From Bryobacterales bacterium (GTDB taxonomy: Bacteria > Cyanobacteriota > Vampirovibrionia > Obscuribacterales > Obscuribacteraceae): a DNA stretch of 8,012 nucleotides. The DNA is taken from positions 1 through 8,012 of the forward strand of contig CAJCHQ010000823.1 in the NCBI GenBank assembly GCA_903970295.1, given 5' to 3'. The position numbers and the translations under genes are program-made. Below the pieces are notes generated by a model, which saw nothing but the letters and a program-made list of their open reading frames with translations, was not told where the DNA came from and did no database searches. This document shows, one piece after another, positions 5,185-8,012 of the stretch (the stretch's first letter is position 1; each line of letters begins with the position of its first letter).

Positions 5185-8012
5185 ATGGACCAAAATCACA
5201 GAGCAACTTTGCCGCAGCCCGAAGAAAAGGATGCCTGCGGTGTCGGCTTTATTTACAGGCCAATTGCGAGCAATCAAGTTATCGATGAAGCGCTGCGGGC
5301 ACTGGCATGTGTCGAGCATCGGGGAGCTTGTGGCGCCGATCAAGTCAGCGGTGACGGGGCAGGTATTTTAACCAGTATTCCGTGGCAGTTTTTTCAATCG
5401 CTCGGGTGGCAGTTAGCGCCCAATCAGGCGGTTGGATTTGCCTTTTTGCCTGTGCATGGCGATCCTGAATGCAGAGCCGTGACAGAAAGCAAATTTCACG
5501 AAGAAGGGATGGAAATTTTAGCCTGGCGTGACGTACCAACGCGCATTGAAGTTTTGGGCGCGCGGGCGAAATTTTCGTGCCCGCATATCGTCCAATTTCT
5601 TGTACAAGCTCCTGCCGAGTTGACGCAAGAACAGATCGAGGAACGCATTTCGATCGTGCGCCGCCGCTTGCTGCAGCACACGCAGAAGAATGCTCATTGG
5701 GATAATTACAGCATCGTTTCTTTATCGACACGCACAATTGTCTATAAAGCGCTCGCTCAAGGCGGGCAGTTGAAGGACTTCTATCCAGACCTGGTGCATC
5801 CTAAGTTTACAGCAAATTGGGCGGTGTTCCATCGCCGTTTTAGTACGAACACTATGCCCCGCTGGGCACTGGCACAGCCGTTCAGGCTGTTGGGACACAA
5901 CGGCGAAATTAATAGTCTGCTCGGTAATCGCAATTGGATGAAGGCGAGAGAGCCTAATCAAGGCAGAGCGAACGACGGTGTTGTTTCCGGGAATGGGCAA
6001 GCTGAAAAAGTCGGTGAGCATTGTGTGTTGCTCGAGAATCTCAATCTCTCAATCATCGAGGAAGAGCCGCTGCCGATCATCGATATGACGGCATCTGATT
6101 CGGCCAATCTTGATGATGCGCTGGAGATGTATATTCGCAGCGGATATTCGGTGAACGAAGCGCTCATGCTTTTGATGCCTGAGCCATATCGCGACCATCC
6201 ACTGGCGAGGAAGTATCCGCAGATTGCCGACTTCTACGAGTATCACGCCGCCATGCAAGAGCCCTGGGATGGTCCGGCGCTGATTGTCTACAGCGACGGC
6301 ATAACACTTGGTGCAGCGAAGGATCGAAATGGTTTGCGCCCGTGTCGCTACACTTTGATGAAAGATGGCAGCGTTTTTCTTTGCTCTGAAACCGGCGCAC
6401 TGGATATTCCTATCGATCAAGTGGTCAAACGCGGACGGTTAGGGCCCGGGCAAATTATCAGCGTCGATCTTGAATCCGGCAAGCTGCTAATGAATCGGGA
6501 CATCAAAGTTGCATCTGCAGATTTGCACCCGTATCGGGAATGGCTGGAAGCATCCAGGCGTAGTCTCGACGCGCACAACTACACGGAAACTTTGTCACTG
6601 GATGCCCAGACTCTGATCAAGAGGCAAAACGCTTTTGGTTTTGGCAAAGAGGATCTAGAGGGTGTGGTAGCGCAGATGGCCGAGACCGCGCACGAGCCGA
6701 TCTTCTGCATGGGAGATGACGCACCGCCGGCGGTACTGTCAAAGCAATCTCGTGTGCTCTATGACTATTTCAAGCAGCGATTTGCACAAGTGACAAATCC
6801 ACCAATCGATCACTTACGAGAGCGAGTGATCATGTCACTTGATGTCTATCTGGGCAGCCGCTCTGCGCTCCTTAAGTCGGAACATCCCGGTGGAAAGATC
6901 GTGCATCTGTTGACCCCTGTGCTAAATGACACGGAGCTAGAGGAGCTGATGACGCTGGGCGAATTGCCCTCCACGCGATTGTCGACATTGTTCTCTCCAT
7001 TTCCGGAAGATTCGGATCGAAATCTCGATGCTGCTCTGACAAAGTTGTGTCAGCAGGCAGCAGAAGCGGTGCGCCAGGGGACGCAGATCATACTGTTGTC
7101 CGATCGAGGCTGTGACGATCGCAACGCAGCGATTCCGCCATTGATGGCTGTGGGCGCTGTGCATCACCATCTGATCAAGGAGGGCCTGCGCCTTTCTTGC
7201 TCGATCGTGATTGAAACGGGGCAGTGCTGGAGTACGCATCACTATGCTTGTTTACTCGGTTATGGTGCACAGGCGATCTGTCCTTACCTGGCTTTCGAAA
7301 CGGTCAAACACTGGTTAACAGCTGCCCGTAAAAGCAGTGACAGATCGCTTACAGGTGCTGAGCAGGCGAAACAAGAGCGCCTTGCTGAACTGACGGTCGC
7401 TGGTGTGCAGGCGAATTATCGTCACGCAGTTGAGGAAGGCATCTTGAAGATTCTCTCCAAGATGGGCATTTCAGCTCTTTCCAGTTATATCGGTGCGCAG
7501 GTGTTCGAATGCATTGGGCTGGGTAACGCAGTTGTCGAACGTTGTTTTAAAGGCACTGTCTCGCGTGTCGGTGGATTGGAGATTGCCGAAATAGAAGCTG
7601 AAACGTTGTCGTTGCATGCCAGAGGTTGTGTGGATGATCGAGTGCGCAACTATGGGTTTATGCAACATCGACCAGATGGCGAGTTTCACGGCAACAACCC
7701 GCAGGTAGTGAGGGCTTTGCACAAGGCGATCGGCTTGCGCAATGGCCTTTTAATCGCAGCAGAAGAGCATGCAAATGTTGATAAGCAGGCGGCATTCGCT
7801 GAATATTCCAGTCTGGTGCAGGAGCGACCGCCGGCTGCGCTGCGCGATTTGCTAGCCTTTGCATCGGATCACGAGCCGATTTCTGTAGACGAGGTCGAAC
7901 CCGCTGCAGAAATCGTCAAGCGCTTTTGTACTGGCGGTATGTCTCTCGGTGCGCTCTCCAAAGAAGCCCATGAAATCATGGCTATCGCTATGAACAGGCT
8001 TGGCGGCAAGTC
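5185..8012 (+). CDS. gltB: Glutamate synthase, large (alpha) subunit, 3' end outside window
   Basis: Transfers the glutamine amide nitrogen to 2-oxoglutarate, giving two glutamates; cytoplasmic. The frame stays open to the right edge, giving 942 of a usual 1,500 or so residues. Cys18 in DACGVGF is the expected N-terminal nucleophile of the class II amidotransferase domain, so residues 1-17 would be a self-cleaved propeptide. HRGACGAD (45-52), SGDGAGIL (55-62), RRFSTNT, LGHNGEINSLLGN (236-248, oxyanion-hole Asn239/Gly240), EPWDGPA and KDRNGLRP complete that domain, to about residue 430. The central domain runs from about 475 to 770 (MAETAHEP, MGDDAPPAVLS, FAQVTNPPIDHLRE, ETGQCWSTHHYACLLGYGA). 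The FMN/synthase domain starts near FCTGGMSLGALSKEAHE (914-930) and is cut. The 3Fe-4S cysteines and C-terminal GXGXG region are outside, so NADPH versus ferredoxin dependence cannot be told. It lies 24 bases after the small gene. Cysteine content is rather high (19 in view). Confidence 0.96.
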   Translation, partial: MDQNHRATLPQPEEKDACGVGFIYRPIASNQVIDEALRALACVEHRGACGADQVSGDGAGILTSIPWQFFQSLGWQLAPNQAVGFAFLPVHGDPECRAVTESKFHEEGMEILAWRDVPTRIEVLGARAKFSCPHIVQFLVQAPAELTQEQIEERISIVRRRLLQHTQKNAHWDNYSIVSLSTRTIVYKALAQGGQLKDFYPDLVHPKFTANWAVFHRRFSTNTMPRWALAQPFRLLGHNGEINSLLGNRNWMKAREPNQGRANDGVVSGNGQAEKVGEHCVLLENLNLSIIEEEPLPIIDMTASDSANLDDALEMYIRSGYSVNEALMLLMPEPYRDHPLARKYPQIADFYEYHAAMQEPWDGPALIVYSDGITLGAAKDRNGLRPCRYTLMKDGSVFLCSETGALDIPIDQVVKRGRLGPGQIISVDLESGKLLMNRDIKVASADLHPYREWLEASRRSLDAHNYTETLSLDAQTLIKRQNAFGFGKEDLEGVVAQMAETAHEPIFCMGDDAPPAVLSKQSRVLYDYFKQRFAQVTNPPIDHLRERVIMSLDVYLGSRSALLKSEHPGGKIVHLLTPVLNDTELEELMTLGELPSTRLSTLFSPFPEDSDRNLDAALTKLCQQAAEAVRQGTQIILLSDRGCDDRNAAIPPLMAVGAVHHHLIKEGLRLSCSIVIETGQCWSTHHYACLLGYGAQAICPYLAFETVKHWLTAARKSSDRSLTGAEQAKQERLAELTVAGVQANYRHAVEEGILKILSKMGISALSSYIGAQVFECIGLGNAVVERCFKGTVSRVGGLEIAEIEAETLSLHARGCVDDRVRNYGFMQHRPDGEFHGNNPQVVRALHKAIGLRNGLLIAAEEHANVDKQAAFAEYSSLVQERPPAALRDLLAFASDHEPISVDEVEPAAEIVKRFCTGGMSLGALSKEAHEIMAIAMNRLGGK

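Noticed and set aside
5345..5737. 130-codon minus-strand frame inside gltB
   Set aside because: It lies opposite the conserved amidotransferase domain and has no recognisable motif or start signal.

Overview
The window is bacterial chromosomal DNA of moderate GC content, densely coded on the + strand only. It holds six genes in tandem: cimA (cut at its 5' end), leuC, leuD, leuB, a small unrecognised gene and gltB (cut at its 3' end). The gaps are very short: a 1-base overlap, 20, 0, 66 and 24 bases. I see no stem-loop followed by a T-run between any of them, so the most economical reading is one transcription unit that starts upstream of the window and ends downstream of it. No RNA gene, mobile element, CRISPR array or long repeat is visible, and the minus-strand reading frames are shadows.

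Bases 1-4692 form a branched-chain amino acid precursor block. CimA condenses pyruvate with acetyl-CoA to (R)-citramalate. The LeuC/LeuD isomerase and the LeuB dehydrogenase can carry citramalate on to 2-oxobutanoate for isoleucine, and they also process the isopropylmalate intermediates of leucine synthesis. Together the four genes give a complete threonine-independent route from pyruvate to 2-oxobutanoate. 2-isopropylmalate synthase (leuA), the ilv genes and the branched-chain aminotransferase are not in view.

Bases 4693-5184 carry a strong ribosome binding site, a 133-codon gene of unknown function whose middle resembles a YD (Rhs-like) beta-hairpin repeat, and a tiny 7-codon frame just before gltB. 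Bases 5185-8012 encode the first 942 residues of the glutamate synthase large subunit: the class II glutamine amidotransferase domain, the central domain and the very start of the FMN/synthase domain. Glutamate is the amino donor for the final transamination of isoleucine and leucine, so gltB next to these genes links nitrogen supply to carbon-skeleton supply. That link is inferred.

The organism cannot be fixed from this window. The CimA type is shared by many non-enteric bacteria. The GltB start and the YD-like small protein are compatible with a non-photosynthetic relative of cyanobacteria (Vampirovibrionia/Obscuribacterales type), but this is a weak guess. All genes are intact in frame where visible, apart from the two cut by the window edges.
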